Positions 45,290-53,788 of a stretch of DNA of 64,000 nt are shown in pieces. Made by a program: the position numbers and the translations under genes. The notes beneath the pieces are model-generated. The model was not told where the DNA came from. It did not search any database and was given only the letters and a program-made list of their open reading frames with translations. This stretch comes from Rhodophyticola sp. CCM32. Its GTDB lineage: Bacteria > Pseudomonadota > Alphaproteobacteria > Rhodobacterales > Rhodobacteraceae. The DNA is taken from positions 1,364,001 to 1,428,000 of the forward strand of contig NZ_CP038492.1 in NCBI RefSeq assembly GCF_004751985.1, in the 5' to 3' direction. How positions within the stretch are numbered: the first letter of the stretch is position 1; each line of letters begins with the position of its first letter.

Positions 45290-46303
45290 TCAGATGTCGA
45301 ATTTCACGCCCTGGGCCAGGGGCAGATCGGCGGAATAATTGATCGTGTTGGTCTGGCGCCGCATATAGGCGCGCCATGCGTCAGAGCCGCTTTCGCGCCC
45401 GCCGCCGGTTTCCTTTTCGCCCCCGAAGGCGCCGCCGATCTCGGCCCCTGACGGGCCGATATTCACATTGGCGATGCCGCAATCAGACCCGGTGGCCGAC
45501 AGGAAGGTTTCCGCCTCGCGCATATCCATGGTGAAAATGCAGGAGGACAGGCCCTGGGGCACGGCGTTATGCAGCGCCACGGCCTCATCGAAATTGTCAT
45601 AGCCCATGACATAGAGGATCGGCGCGAAGGTTTCGGTACACACGATCTCGGTCTGGTCCGGCATCTCGACAATCGCCGGGGCGGCATAGGCCCCGCCGGG
45701 TGTGCCATCGGTGACCGGCGCCCCGCCATGGATTTTGCCACCCTCGGTCCGGGCCGTTTCAAGGGCGCTCTGCATTGCCTCAAGCGCGCCCTGATCAACC
45801 AGCGGGCCGACCAGCGTGCCCTCGTCGCGCGGGTCCCCGACGGGCAGGCTGGCATAGGCTTTGGCCAGCTTGGCCACCAGATCATCCTTGATGGAAGTAT
45901 GCACGATCAGACGGCGCAGCGAGGTACAGCGCTGCCCGGCGGTGCCAACGGCGGAAAAGACCGTGGCGCGCACCGCCATATCCATATCGGCCGAGGGGGC
46001 CACGATCATCGCGTTATTGCCCCCCAGTTCAAGGATCGGACGCCCGAACCGCGCCGCAACCTTGGGCCCGACGATGGAGCCCATGCGGGTATCCGCGCCA
46101 ACCCATCGCTCGACGGTGGCGGCGCGACACTCCCATTCGTCATTGCAAGTCACGGAGTAGACTATCCGAACAGAAGAACTTTCAGCTGCGTAGATAGCCA
46201 TGCCCGAGATCACGTGAGAAGGCCCGCTCTGATTAATCGAACAGGCTTCATGGCCTGCGACATCAATCCGTCGCCACATAATACTTCGCGTCATTGCATC
46301 CAT
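45290..46303 (-). pseudogene. Chimeric gene: start of a glycolipid-binding-family protein fused to the C-terminal part of an ALDH7-type aldehyde dehydrogenase
   Basis: Codons from about base 46104 down to 45290 encode the C-terminal part of an aminoadipate-semialdehyde-type dehydrogenase: [20 protein letters not shown], catalytic Cys in [13 protein letters not shown], and [20 protein letters not shown] at the end. About 240 N-terminal residues, including most of the NAD-binding domain, are missing. The first about 66 codons instead read [25 protein letters not shown] and [17 protein letters not shown], which resemble the putative glycolipid-binding (PF06475) family. The two fragments join in frame at WVG/ADTRMG. 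This marks the recombination point between the core chromosome and the accessory region. An active dehydrogenase is very unlikely. Confidence 0.75.
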
Positions 46304-46368
46304 CCATCGCCAGCGCGTTGCGTCTCATATATCAGACATTCATGTGGCCTGCAGCATCTGTCAAAAAA

Positions 46369-46466
46369 GGGCTCTCTCGTTGAATTCGCTGCACTTTGTG
46401 CGAACGGCTGCTTAGCCAAGAAATTGCTTAAAGGGGGATTTAGCACTCAGCCGCACTCGACCCCAT
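46369..46466 (+). repeat. 98-bp inverted repeat, left copy
   Basis: Matches the reverse complement of 63805-63902 at 97 of 98 positions; homology stops sharply on both sides. No transposase gene is attached to either copy. Confidence 0.93.
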
Positions 46467-46500
46467 CCTGGCCAATGACGACTGAACGGGACAAGGGGTG

Positions 46501-46534
46501 AATTCGCTGCGACCGCACGAACGACCGCTTTATG
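46501..46534 (-). repeat. Mosaic repeat related to the inverted-repeat core
   Basis: Its reverse complement (AAAGCGGTCGTTCGTGCGG and so on) matches a word family AAGCRGYCRTTCGYGC...GCAGCG also found in the 98-bp repeats and at 47917-47950 and 48053-48086. It overlaps the end of the exporter gene. Confidence 0.55.
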
Positions 46535-47732
46535 CATTCGCACGTTGCGCGGCCCTTTGCCTGAGCCACGATGCCCAGATGGCGAAACCGAGGCCCAAGC
46601 CGGATGCTGCCAGCATCAATATAAGCAGCGTTTGCGCGCCATTGGTTTCGGTCACGGCTGCGCCTGTCGCCGCAGTCAAAATGGCACCTCCGGCAACGAT
46701 CAAAGCGCCACTTAGCCCTGCGGCACTGCCCGCAAGTTCCGGTCGCACGGACATCGCGCCAGCATTGCTGCCGGGCATTGTGATCCCATTTCCGAGGCCC
46801 ACGAATATCGTGCTCGCAAAGAAGATTTCTGGCGATGTGATGCTCAAAGCCAAGACGAGCAGACCTCCAACAAGCCCGATACAGGCTATGAGCCGGCCCG
46901 CAATCATCATGGTTGTCGGCTCAAATCCTCTGCCAAAACGCCCGGCAATGAAGCCGCCCAACATGAACCCGACCGTTATTGTTCCTATGTAGAATCCAAG
47001 CTCCGCCGTCGAAATTTCAAATACGGTTTGAGCCACAAGCGGAGCGCCCGTCAGGAAGATGTAGAACGCACCAACAGAGAAAGTGCCGCAGAGTGCGTAA
47101 GCCCAGAACAGCGGTTCGCGCAAAAGAGATGTCGCGCCAAGCACTGGCGTGCCGAGATCACTGTCCCGATCCCGCTTGGTTTCGCCCAAATCCAGCCAAC
47201 ACAAAATAAGTAGGCCAAATCCTGAAGCGGCATAGAATGCGAAGATGGATCGCCATCCCAGAAATGTGTCCAGCACACCTCCTAACATCGGACCAACCAT
47301 CGGGGCAATTGCCATGGTCATTCCAATGTAACCGATCAAACTAACAGCCTCTCGTTCTGATCTCGTGTCCCGGACGATGGCAAGAGACAGGGCGTATCCG
47401 CCGATTATCCCGCCCTGAAGCATCCGAGAAAACAAAAAAACCTCAACGCTTTGAGCAAGAGCGCAGCCCACCGACGCAAATGCAAAGACCAGCAACGCTC
47501 CCAAAAGGACTGGCCGTCTGCCAATCCGATCTGACAGCGGGCCAATGATCAGTTGGATGATAGCAGTTATTGCAAGATACCCAGAGACCGCCCAACTCAC
47601 CGTTCCATAGTCTGTTTCGAAATCGACGGCGATATTCGCTAGAGAAGGCAAGAACATATTGAGAGACATAGGCGAGAACCCTGTCAGGAGGATCAGTGTG
47701 ATCAAATGCGGCGGTTTTTTGGGGCGATACAT
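46530..47732 (-). CDS. Bcr/CflA-type multidrug efflux MFS transporter
   Basis: 400 residues with 12 predicted membrane helices. DHA1-type motifs are present: LTGFSPMSLNMFLPSLANIA at the start, the loop motif A IGPLSDRIGRRPVLLGALLV and motif C MAIAPMVGPMLGGVL. Bcr/CflA members export antibiotics such as chloramphenicol-type or bicyclomycin-type drugs. It is preceded by a leader peptide and a terminator hairpin, so induction by a ribosome-targeting drug is plausible (see the attenuator entry). The base composition is lower in GC than the first 45 kb. Confidence 0.88.
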   Translation of the reverse strand: MYRPKKPPHLITLILLTGFSPMSLNMFLPSLANIAVDFETDYGTVSWAVSGYLAITAIIQLIIGPLSDRIGRRPVLLGALLVFAFASVGCALAQSVEVFLFSRMLQGGIIGGYALSLAIVRDTRSEREAVSLIGYIGMTMAIAPMVGPMLGGVLDTFLGWRSIFAFYAASGFGLLILCWLDLGETKRDRDSDLGTPVLGATSLLREPLFWAYALCGTFSVGAFYIFLTGAPLVAQTVFEISTAELGFYIGTITVGFMLGGFIAGRFGRGFEPTTMMIAGRLIACIGLVGGLLVLALSITSPEIFFASTIFVGLGNGITMPGSNAGAMSVRPELAGSAAGLSGALIVAGGAILTAATGAAVTETNGAQTLLILMLAASGLGLGFAIWASWLRQRAAQRANA

Positions 47733-47756
47733 GTTGAAGTTCTCAGCTCTAGAAAC

Positions 47757-47783
47757 AAAAAAGCCCCCGAAGATTTCGGAGGC
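47757..47783 (-). terminator. Intrinsic terminator in the exporter leader (attenuator)
   Basis: On the minus strand GCCTCCGAA-ATC-TTCGGGGGC forms a nine-pair stem followed directly by TTTTTT, 25 bases before the exporter ATG and 26 bases after the stop of a short leader ORF. It is placed between the leader peptide and the gene it precedes, so it must be bypassed for expression. Confidence 0.8.
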
Positions 47784-47808
47784 GCATGGAAACGGATATG
47801 GAAAACCC

Positions 47809-47859
47809 TTATCGGACCATGCACCTCTTGCTGACTACGACGACGAATTTATCGGACAT
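47809..47859 (-). CDS. Leader peptide of the exporter attenuator
   Basis: A 16-codon ORF, MSDKFVVVVSKRCMVR, with a strong ribosome-binding site (AAAGGAGAAAAACC before ATG). It ends 26 bases before the terminator hairpin and 77 before the exporter start. It is too short to be an ordinary gene; its position matches ribosome-stalling leaders of resistance genes such as cmlA or erm. Whether ribosome stalling on the VVVVSKR stretch frees the exporter is inference. Confidence 0.7.
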   Translation of the reverse strand: MSDKFVVVVSKRCMVR

Positions 47860-48496
47860 GGTTTTTCTCCTTTGACACCGAGCCTAGTCAGACTGTTCTT
47901 CTATGGCAATCTAAAAAGCCGCCATTCATGCGTCGCGCAGCATCTGTGCCTTTGGGCTCTTCAGTAGCTTTCGCCGCATAATTCCCCAACGGCCGCTTAT
48001 GATACGATACTGCCCTCTCCCGGATTCGACCCCAGGAAGGAGACGCAGCGTTAAAAAAGCGGCCATTCGCGCAATCGCAGCATTGCGGAGGTATGGGGCT
48101 CCCCTTCATCTTTCGCGGCGCGTTGCCCGAACGCTGGCTGCCGAAGCGCGAATGTCGGCGCATCGAACAAACACAGATAAGTATCAGAGGTATAGCCCGC
48201 AATGCCAACGGCGGGTTTTAAACTGCCCTCACCCTCTATCACGCTGCACCGGCATCGGGCGGCAGTGAGCCCAGAATGCCGAATGCTGCATCCGTTTCGA
48301 GTGACCGGTTTTTATTCCCAGAAGATTGCCGTGTGAATCCCAATAACACCGCCGTCCAGTCCTATTGGGATTAGGCGCTTTGAACAAAAGTATTCAAAAC
48401 CAGCAAGATGTCTCCTCGGAAAACCAATTTTTGTTCTCGTAGGAGCGTGAAGACAGCATGGGGACAGTTGTCCACCAACTCTGCATTTAGACTTAA
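47860..48496. other. Gene-free repeat-rich space between exporter and luxR
   Basis: About 640 bp without a supported gene. It holds the exporter promoter and two copies of the mosaic repeat (47917-47962 and 48053-48098, both reading AAGC[CG]GCCATTC and GCAGCAT). A 10-bp perfect inverted repeat AATCCCAATA/TATTGGGATT (48336-48372, 17-base spacer) lies 3' of luxR. No T-run marks it as a terminator. Confidence 0.6.
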
Positions 48497-49231
48497 TCAC
48501 TTTCGGATCGTGTGCAGAATTAACCTCCGCTGAATCGCGATTGCAACAGCTTGCGTCTTTGACGCTGCTCCGAGTTTCGCGGATGCGTTCTGGATATAGA
48601 AGTTTACGGTGCGTTCGCTGAGGCCGAGGATTTTGGCAGTTTCCCAGCAACTTTTACCTTCGCTCGACCAGATCAACACATCTTTTTCCCTTGGCGATAA
48701 GACGACATCTGCGTTTTTTGTCTCGGTTGTTCTGGTGATGGACGAGTGAACTAGAAAACCGAAATAGATGAGATCAGACAGCAGGTGCTTCTTGATCAAT
48801 CGCCATTCTCCGGCTGACTCCTGTGAACTGACCGAGAAGAGTGCTTGTCCCCCGTCAGGGGCACGTATCGGTATCGAAAGGCCCTTTGCGCTGACACCGA
48901 ACTCAGCGGCCTCGCCAAAGAACTTTCTTGCGTGCTTGTCACTGCTGGGAACGCTGCTCCAGTCGAAAGGCAATAAGCCGCGAAAACTGTTGGAGACGAC
49001 GGGATCACTGGCCTCATATCCCATAGCCACATAACGTTCTTCCCAAGCCTTGGAGTATGTTGTTATGAGCTCTACCGGCGGCGCAGCTAAGTTGTGGGCG
49101 TTGAGTTGCATGTAGGCAAGATCAGACAGCCCAAACTGCCGACCGAACTTTCGAAGGTAGTTCGGCTTGTCATCTGATCTCTCGAAATGGGCGACGTCTT
49201 CAACAAACGCCTCTGAAATATTTAACTTCAT
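48497..49231 (-). CDS. LuxR-family autoinducer-binding transcriptional regulator
   Basis: 244 residues from ATG 49231. The N-terminal autoinducer domain keeps the TraR-type contact residues at correct spacing: Trp and Tyr in AWEERYVAMGYEASDPV, the following Asp-Pro, and Trp 15 residues later (FDWSS). The C-terminal LuxR helix-turn-helix is LSPREKDVLIWSSEGKSCWETAKILGLSERTVNFYI. It is divergent from luxI, so the pair forms an acyl-homoserine-lactone circuit. Low GC compared with the first 45 kb indicates acquisition. Confidence 0.92.
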   Translation of the reverse strand: MKLNISEAFVEDVAHFERSDDKPNYLRKFGRQFGLSDLAYMQLNAHNLAAPPVELITTYSKAWEERYVAMGYEASDPVVSNSFRGLLPFDWSSVPSSDKHARKFFGEAAEFGVSAKGLSIPIRAPDGGQALFSVSSQESAGEWRLIKKHLLSDLIYFGFLVHSSITRTTETKNADVVLSPREKDVLIWSSEGKSCWETAKILGLSERTVNFYIQNASAKLGAASKTQAVAIAIQRRLILHTIRK

Positions 49232-49569
49232 GAATGTTAGTCTCACAGAACACAGTCATAAAATGTCGGATAACGGTACAACCTAAAAGAAACCAAGAGA
49301 GGGATAGCCAACTAATCTAAAACTGTCCTTCACTTTCGTTACCTTATATTTGCGTCAGATTTATGAGATCAAGTCACACGGCCAATGTCAGCCAGAACGC
49401 GCCGACAAGCCTTAGAAACGCGCGATCTCCCCTCGTTGCAAAGATCGCAGGCCGAACCGCAGCGAAGACACCGTAAGAAAGCACAATACGTCACTTTCGC
49501 AGTAGTGCCAGGATCTCGGCAAAGACTATTTTCGCTTTCACACCGAAGTCATAAGGGAGGGTGCCGGCG
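49232..49569. other. Divergent luxR-luxI promoter region
   Basis: 338 bp, AT-rich in the luxR-proximal part. It must contain both promoters. I could not find a convincing lux-box palindrome; the best dyad, CACT-N8-AGTG at 49492-49507, is too weak to call. Confidence 0.5.
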
Positions 49570-50175
49570 ATGATAGTGACCGCTCATGCCAATGAATTTG
49601 AGAAGAATCTTGATCTGTTTGACCAGATGTACCAGCTCCGTGCGCGCCAGTTCAAAGACCGCCGAGACTGGCGCGTCGATGTGATCGCCGGCCGAGAACG
49701 TGACAAGTTCGACGAGATGAATCCACTTTATGTTTGTGTGGTCGATCCAAGCCGCAAGCTCTTAGCTTCGCTTCGCCTTCTACCAACAATCGGACCTCAT
49801 ATGCTGTCGGAAGTATTCCCGGAAGTGATGGGGGACTCGGGCATCGTTAGAAACCCGCTAGTCATCGAAAGCTCACGCTTCTGCGTGGACACTGCTGCCT
49901 GCAAACAGTCGGGACCGGGAGGTGTTAATTTGGTGACACGAGAACTGCTTGGCGGGCTCTTTCAGACCGCCAGGGACGCAGGCATGACCCATGTCATCTC
50001 TGTTTATGATGTGTTCATGGAGCGTATCCTGCGGCGGTCCGGTTGTCCCTTCGAAAGGCTCGGGCCTGTTGTCGAATATGATGGGCTGAAAACGGTTGCA
50101 GGCATGTGCGAAGCGTCCGCCGAAATCATCAACGCGATATCTTGGAGGCCAGCTTCGCGAGCCGTTGCTGCCTGA
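49570..50175 (+). CDS. Acyl-homoserine-lactone synthase LuxI family
   Basis: 201 residues from ATG 49570 with GGGAGGG before it. Invariant LuxI residues are visible: YQLRARQFKDRRDW (Arg, Phe, Trp), FDEMNPLYVCVVD (acidic pair region), LLPTIGPHML and ESSRFCVD (Glu, Arg). It makes an N-acyl homoserine lactone from S-adenosylmethionine and an acyl-ACP or acyl-CoA. It lies divergently from luxR and upstream, in the same direction, of the racemase-ligase cluster. Confidence 0.93.
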   Translation: MIVTAHANEFEKNLDLFDQMYQLRARQFKDRRDWRVDVIAGRERDKFDEMNPLYVCVVDPSRKLLASLRLLPTIGPHMLSEVFPEVMGDSGIVRNPLVIESSRFCVDTAACKQSGPGGVNLVTRELLGGLFQTARDAGMTHVISVYDVFMERILRRSGCPFERLGPVVEYDGLKTVAGMCEASAEIINAISWRPASRAVAA

Positions 50176-50219
50176 CACTCTGCAGCAGGCTCTGTGGTGA
50201 GCTTCGCGAGCTAGAGCAG

Positions 50220-50319
50220 AAATCGTTTAATCTGAATCAAAATTCGCTGCCTCCGGGTCAGCAAGCTACTGATACCGAAAGTGAATTTTGATGAGCGATG
50301 GTGCAGAATAAAACGATTT
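50220..50319. repeat. Nested palindromic intergenic repeat, copy 2
   Basis: Same family as 11242-11340, in the opposite orientation, with AAATCGTTT/AAACGATTT ends and a central GTCAGCAAGCTACTGATA hairpin. It separates luxI from the racemase gene and could dampen read-through between them. Confidence 0.85.
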
Positions 50320-50341
50320 CGCTATAGAAGGGAGAATTTCT

Positions 50342-51085
50342 TTGAATACGCAACGCACTATTCGGCAAGCAGACGTCGTGGGAACAGTTGCAAATGAACA
50401 AGCGCCTCTAATTGGCCTGATTGGGGGTATGGGCTCACTCGCAACTATTGAGGCTTACACGAGGTTGATGCAGGCGCTGCCGGAAAAAGACCGGCACGTC
50501 ATCGTCGAAAACCTGCCGATGGAGAATGTTTTTGACCATCTGTCGGCAACAACCATCTTCAGTATTCGCGGGTCAATACAGCGGCTTAGCACTGCAGGCG
50601 TAAAGGTTGTCGGAATCCCTTGCAACACAGTGCACTGCTATTCCTCCGAGATTGAGCAAGAGTGTTCAAAGCAAGGCATTCGCTTTCTAAGTATTATCGA
50701 GCAAACAACTAGGGCGGTTGTTCGTCGACGCAGCCAAAAGGCGGCTATTTTAGCGACCCCTACTGGCGCGGAACTATACAAGACTGCCATTGAGGATGCC
50801 GGTGTGGGCGTAAGCTTGCCCTCCAAAGACGAACAGTCACAGATAAACGATGTGGTTCGGGCAATTTTGGAAGACCCAAGCCCAACGTCGCTCGCAATCG
50901 CAAGAACGACCCTGGAACGGATCGCGACATCACAACGCGAAAACGGTGCGGATACCGTAATCCTGGGCTGCACTGAGCTCCCATTGGCCTTTCGGCATGA
51001 CCAGCCAATGAGCTTCATTTCTACAATTGATGCCTTGGTCCAGGGCTTTGTCACGGAGATAGAAAATTGGAAAGTCTACGCGTAG
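50342..51085 (+). CDS. Aspartate/glutamate racemase family protein
   Basis: 247 residues. Pyridoxal-independent racemases of this family use two cysteines; both are present, in GIPCNTVHCY and ILGCTELPLA, with the GLIGGMGSLATIEAY N-terminal motif. The likely product is D-aspartate, D-glutamate or a related D-amino acid. The start is TTG at 50342, with AAGGGAG at the correct distance; no ATG near that point fits. The following ligase gene overlaps its 3' end by 19 bases, so the two are made together. Confidence 0.85.
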   Translation: MNTQRTIRQADVVGTVANEQAPLIGLIGGMGSLATIEAYTRLMQALPEKDRHVIVENLPMENVFDHLSATTIFSIRGSIQRLSTAGVKVVGIPCNTVHCYSSEIEQECSKQGIRFLSIIEQTTRAVVRRRSQKAAILATPTGAELYKTAIEDAGVGVSLPSKDEQSQINDVVRAILEDPSPTSLAIARTTLERIATSQRENGADTVILGCTELPLAFRHDQPMSFISTIDALVQGFVTEIENWKVYA

Positions 51086-52061
51086 GTCTGCTCTATGGTG
51101 GTTGGTCATATGAGGCCTACTTATGTGCTCACCCTTCAATTGAACGAACTCTGAATGCACTTGGCCACGACGTGATCAGCATTCAAACAGCGGATGCCAA
51201 TCTGGCAAGCCGTCTGATCGATGCGAAGCTCGATGTCGCTTTTCTGGCAAGCCACGGTTTCTTTCATGAAGACGGACGACTTCAGGGTCTCTGCGAGTGG
51301 GTTGGGTTGCCATATACTGGGCCGAACCACTTCTCGTCCTCAGTTTGCATGAACAAAGTTCTATTCAGGCCGATTGCTGATCGGTACTCTGATTGTCCGC
51401 TACCGTATCTGGTAGCTAGGAATGACGTGACCAAGCTAAGTTATCAAGACGCAAGAGCTTGTTTGGGTGCCAACGAAATGATCCTGAAGCCGGCTCTTTC
51501 TGGCGCGTCAGTTGGTATCAAAGCCATTAGGCATGAGGGTGATTTTGGCCCGTCTCTTGAAAAAACCGTAAGCCTGTATGGCGAGACGATCGTTGAACCC
51601 TTGCTCTCGGGATTTCGTGAACTTTCAGTAACGGTCCACGACTTCTCCGGCCGCGTCGAAGTTCTCGACGTGTGCGAACTTTTAACCGGGGGGAGTTGTT
51701 CGATTTCGATATGAAGAACGGCTACAATCCGATCCGCAAAGAGCTTGCTGCGGATCTGTCGGATCAACTGACAGACAAGCTCAAAGCGATGGCAGCCTCC
51801 ATCTACGAAGATATCGGCCTGGAAAGCATCGTTCGTATTGACGCGCTTCTGGACCAGGACGAGAATATTCATGTGCTTGAAGCCAACACCCTTCCCGGGC
51901 TTATGCCTCAATCTGTTGCCCCAGCGGCTGCCCAACGACATGGTATGGGGTACGATGCTCTTATTCAGAACATCCTGGAGGCAGGACTCCGCAAGAAACG
52001 ATTTGGTGTCGCGAAACAAACCGAAAATCAGCCGAGACTATCTGAGAGCGTTGCACTCTGA
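51067..52061 (+). pseudogene. D-alanine-D-alanine ligase-like ATP-grasp enzyme, frameshifted in this sequence
   Basis: Part one (51067 to about 51693) and part two (to 52061) lie in different frames and join in the G6 run at 51688-51693; one more G gives an enzyme of about 331 residues. Features: N-terminal RVGLLYGGWSYEAY and ASHGFFHEDGRLQGLCEWVGLPYTG, ATP-grasp ILKPALSGASVGIKAI, EPLLSGFRELSVTV, and the metal motif RIDALLD...VLEANTLPGL. It would join two amino acids using ATP. The start is TTG with GGAG upstream, within the racemase gene. As it is not next to cell-wall genes, it probably serves a dedicated pathway with the racemase rather than peptidoglycan. Confidence 0.85.
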
Positions 52062-52673
52062 ATGGAACAATCAACCGGCGTCCCCTATTATTCGCAGTGG
52101 CAGAATCCAGATTTGACCGAATCAATCATAGCCGGGGCTGATCCGTGTGACGATCCACTCTGGCCGCAGAGCGGTTTTGAGAATGCTGCCGATTATCGAT
52201 ATTGGTCTGTGCGGCTCTGTGGGATTGCCTGCCTGCGATCAATTCTTGGTTCACGAAATGCCAGTGTTCCAACCCAATATGAACTGTTGGTAGATGCACT
52301 TGCATGGGGCGTTTACAAGAAAAGGGAAGACGGGACCGTCCTTGGCATGATCTACCAGCCGTTCTGTGAATGGGTTAGAGCTAGATTTGGGCTCCAAGCG
52401 CTTTTCTTCGAGCACCAGCCGTTAACTGACGCTCTGGAAATCCGTGACACAAACCACTTCCTGATTATGTCGGTTAGCCCGGACATCCGTGAACCTCAGT
52501 TGTCCAACCCTCCCAAGGGGGGTCATTTGGTTCTGGTTACGTCGCATGGCAAGGAAGAACTAAGGTTTCACAACCCATCAGGTATCCCACCTGAACACTC
52601 AGACGTTCGACTCAGGCAAAACACTTTCGAAAAGTTCTACGCAGGCAGAGGTATCCTTATCAAAGATGACTAG
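52062..52673 (+). CDS. C39-like cysteine peptidase/transferase
   Basis: 203 residues, starting at the base after the ligase stop. A papain-like triad is visible: Cys in RLCGIACLRSIL, His in PKGGHLVLVTSHG and Asn in LRFHNPSG, as in peptidase C39-like and BtrH-type proteins. There is no signal peptide, so it acts in the cytoplasm. It could trim or transfer a peptide or amino acyl group on the product of the preceding enzymes; this is inference. Its 3' end overlaps the exporter gene by eight bases. Confidence 0.75.
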   Translation: MEQSTGVPYYSQWQNPDLTESIIAGADPCDDPLWPQSGFENAADYRYWSVRLCGIACLRSILGSRNASVPTQYELLVDALAWGVYKKREDGTVLGMIYQPFCEWVRARFGLQALFFEHQPLTDALEIRDTNHFLIMSVSPDIREPQLSNPPKGGHLVLVTSHGKEELRFHNPSGIPPEHSDVRLRQNTFEKFYAGRGILIKDD

Positions 52674-53571
52674 CACCTCTACGGTTTCCCTCTCTCTCTT
52701 GCTGGTTGTTCTTTGGGCAGCAAATTGGCCTGCAACTCAGCTTGCACTGGAAGACATGCCACCGATTACGTTCCGTTTGATTACCCTGCTTGGAGGAGCG
52801 CTCGCACTGTATGGGCTATGTGCAAGGTCAGGCGAACGCCTATCAGTGCCGCGAAATCAGTGGGTGAAACTTACGCTACTGGCGCTACTGAACGTCGGTA
52901 TCTTCAACGTCCTATCTGCGTATGCAATCGCGTTGCTTGAAGGCGGGAGAGCCGCAATCATCGCTTTTACAATGCCTGTCTGGGTTACGATTATCGAAGC
53001 CTTGCTGGGCACACGCATCACTGGCGGCCGTGTTTTATCAATCTTCACGGGCGTGATCGGCCTGTCGATCGTCGCATACTCGGTCGCCACTGATGCAAGC
53101 TACGAACCTGTCTCAGCGATCTTGATGAGCTTTGCCGCATTTTGTTGGGCAGTGGGTTCCGTGTGGCTTTCAAGATCTCCGTTGGAAGTTGGAGCAAAGC
53201 CCACGGCCATGTGGATGATGATCATCAGTGCGCTTGCCGTGGCTTTTCTGTTTCCCTTGCAAGTTGAGCCGGTGCTGAGTTTTCCCGTAACGCTGGCAGG
53301 TTGGTCAGGTCTGCTTTTTGCTACAGTGATCGGCATGGCTTTTTGTCAGTCACTTTGGTTTTCGTTGCTAGACCAGCTTGGGTCCATACGTGCTGCATAC
53401 ATTCTTCTCGCAATACCTCCGGTGGGTGTGTTCCTGAGTTGGTTCATCGCAAACGCGCAGGTCACGGTCATCGATGCTATTGGGTTATCTTTTCTTTTAA
53501 TTGCCGCCCTTATCAGCGCGATGTTCCGAGACCCAGAGCCACACACGGCAATTGATGCCAAAGCCACCTGA
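52666..53571 (+). CDS. EamA/DMT-family transporter
   Basis: 301 residues, ten predicted membrane helices in two EamA repeats: SLSLLLVVLWAANWPATQLAL in the first and AILMSFAAFCWAVGSVWLSR in the second. Such carriers export amino acids, small peptides or metabolites. It overlaps the C39-like gene and most likely exports the product of the cluster. Confidence 0.88.
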   Translation: MTSTSTVSLSLLLVVLWAANWPATQLALEDMPPITFRLITLLGGALALYGLCARSGERLSVPRNQWVKLTLLALLNVGIFNVLSAYAIALLEGGRAAIIAFTMPVWVTIIEALLGTRITGGRVLSIFTGVIGLSIVAYSVATDASYEPVSAILMSFAAFCWAVGSVWLSRSPLEVGAKPTAMWMMIISALAVAFLFPLQVEPVLSFPVTLAGWSGLLFATVIGMAFCQSLWFSLLDQLGSIRAAYILLAIPPVGVFLSWFIANAQVTVIDAIGLSFLLIAALISAMFRDPEPHTAIDAKAT

Positions 53572-53730
53572 GATTCAGGCATCTCAGCGCGCACTGTAAT
53601 AAAAAGCTGTCATTGGCGCAGCCGCAGCGAACTTTCACTTTGTCCGCATCCCGTGAATCTGCCGCTTCAAAATTTCTGCGCTATCCACGAATGGCCGAAG
53701 TCTCCGCTGCACCGCGCACAGGCCTTCATT

Positions 53731-53768
53731 GGCCCCATCGGAAGGTTTGTGCTTAGGATCCCGTTAAG
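53731..53768 (+). repeat. Tn3 left terminal inverted repeat
   Basis: 38 bp, ending in TTAAG as in the Tn3 family. Pairs with 57892-57929. Confidence 0.88.
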
Positions 53769-53788
53769 GCGGAACAATGTGGGAACTT

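Noticed and set aside
49492-49507. CACT-N8-AGTG dyad as a lux box before luxI
   Set aside because: Only the outer four positions and centre pair; too weak to separate from chance without related promoters to compare.
49385-49573. 62-codon plus-strand open frame before luxI
   Set aside because: Arg/Gln-rich with no ribosome-binding site, overlaps the luxI promoter and its start region.
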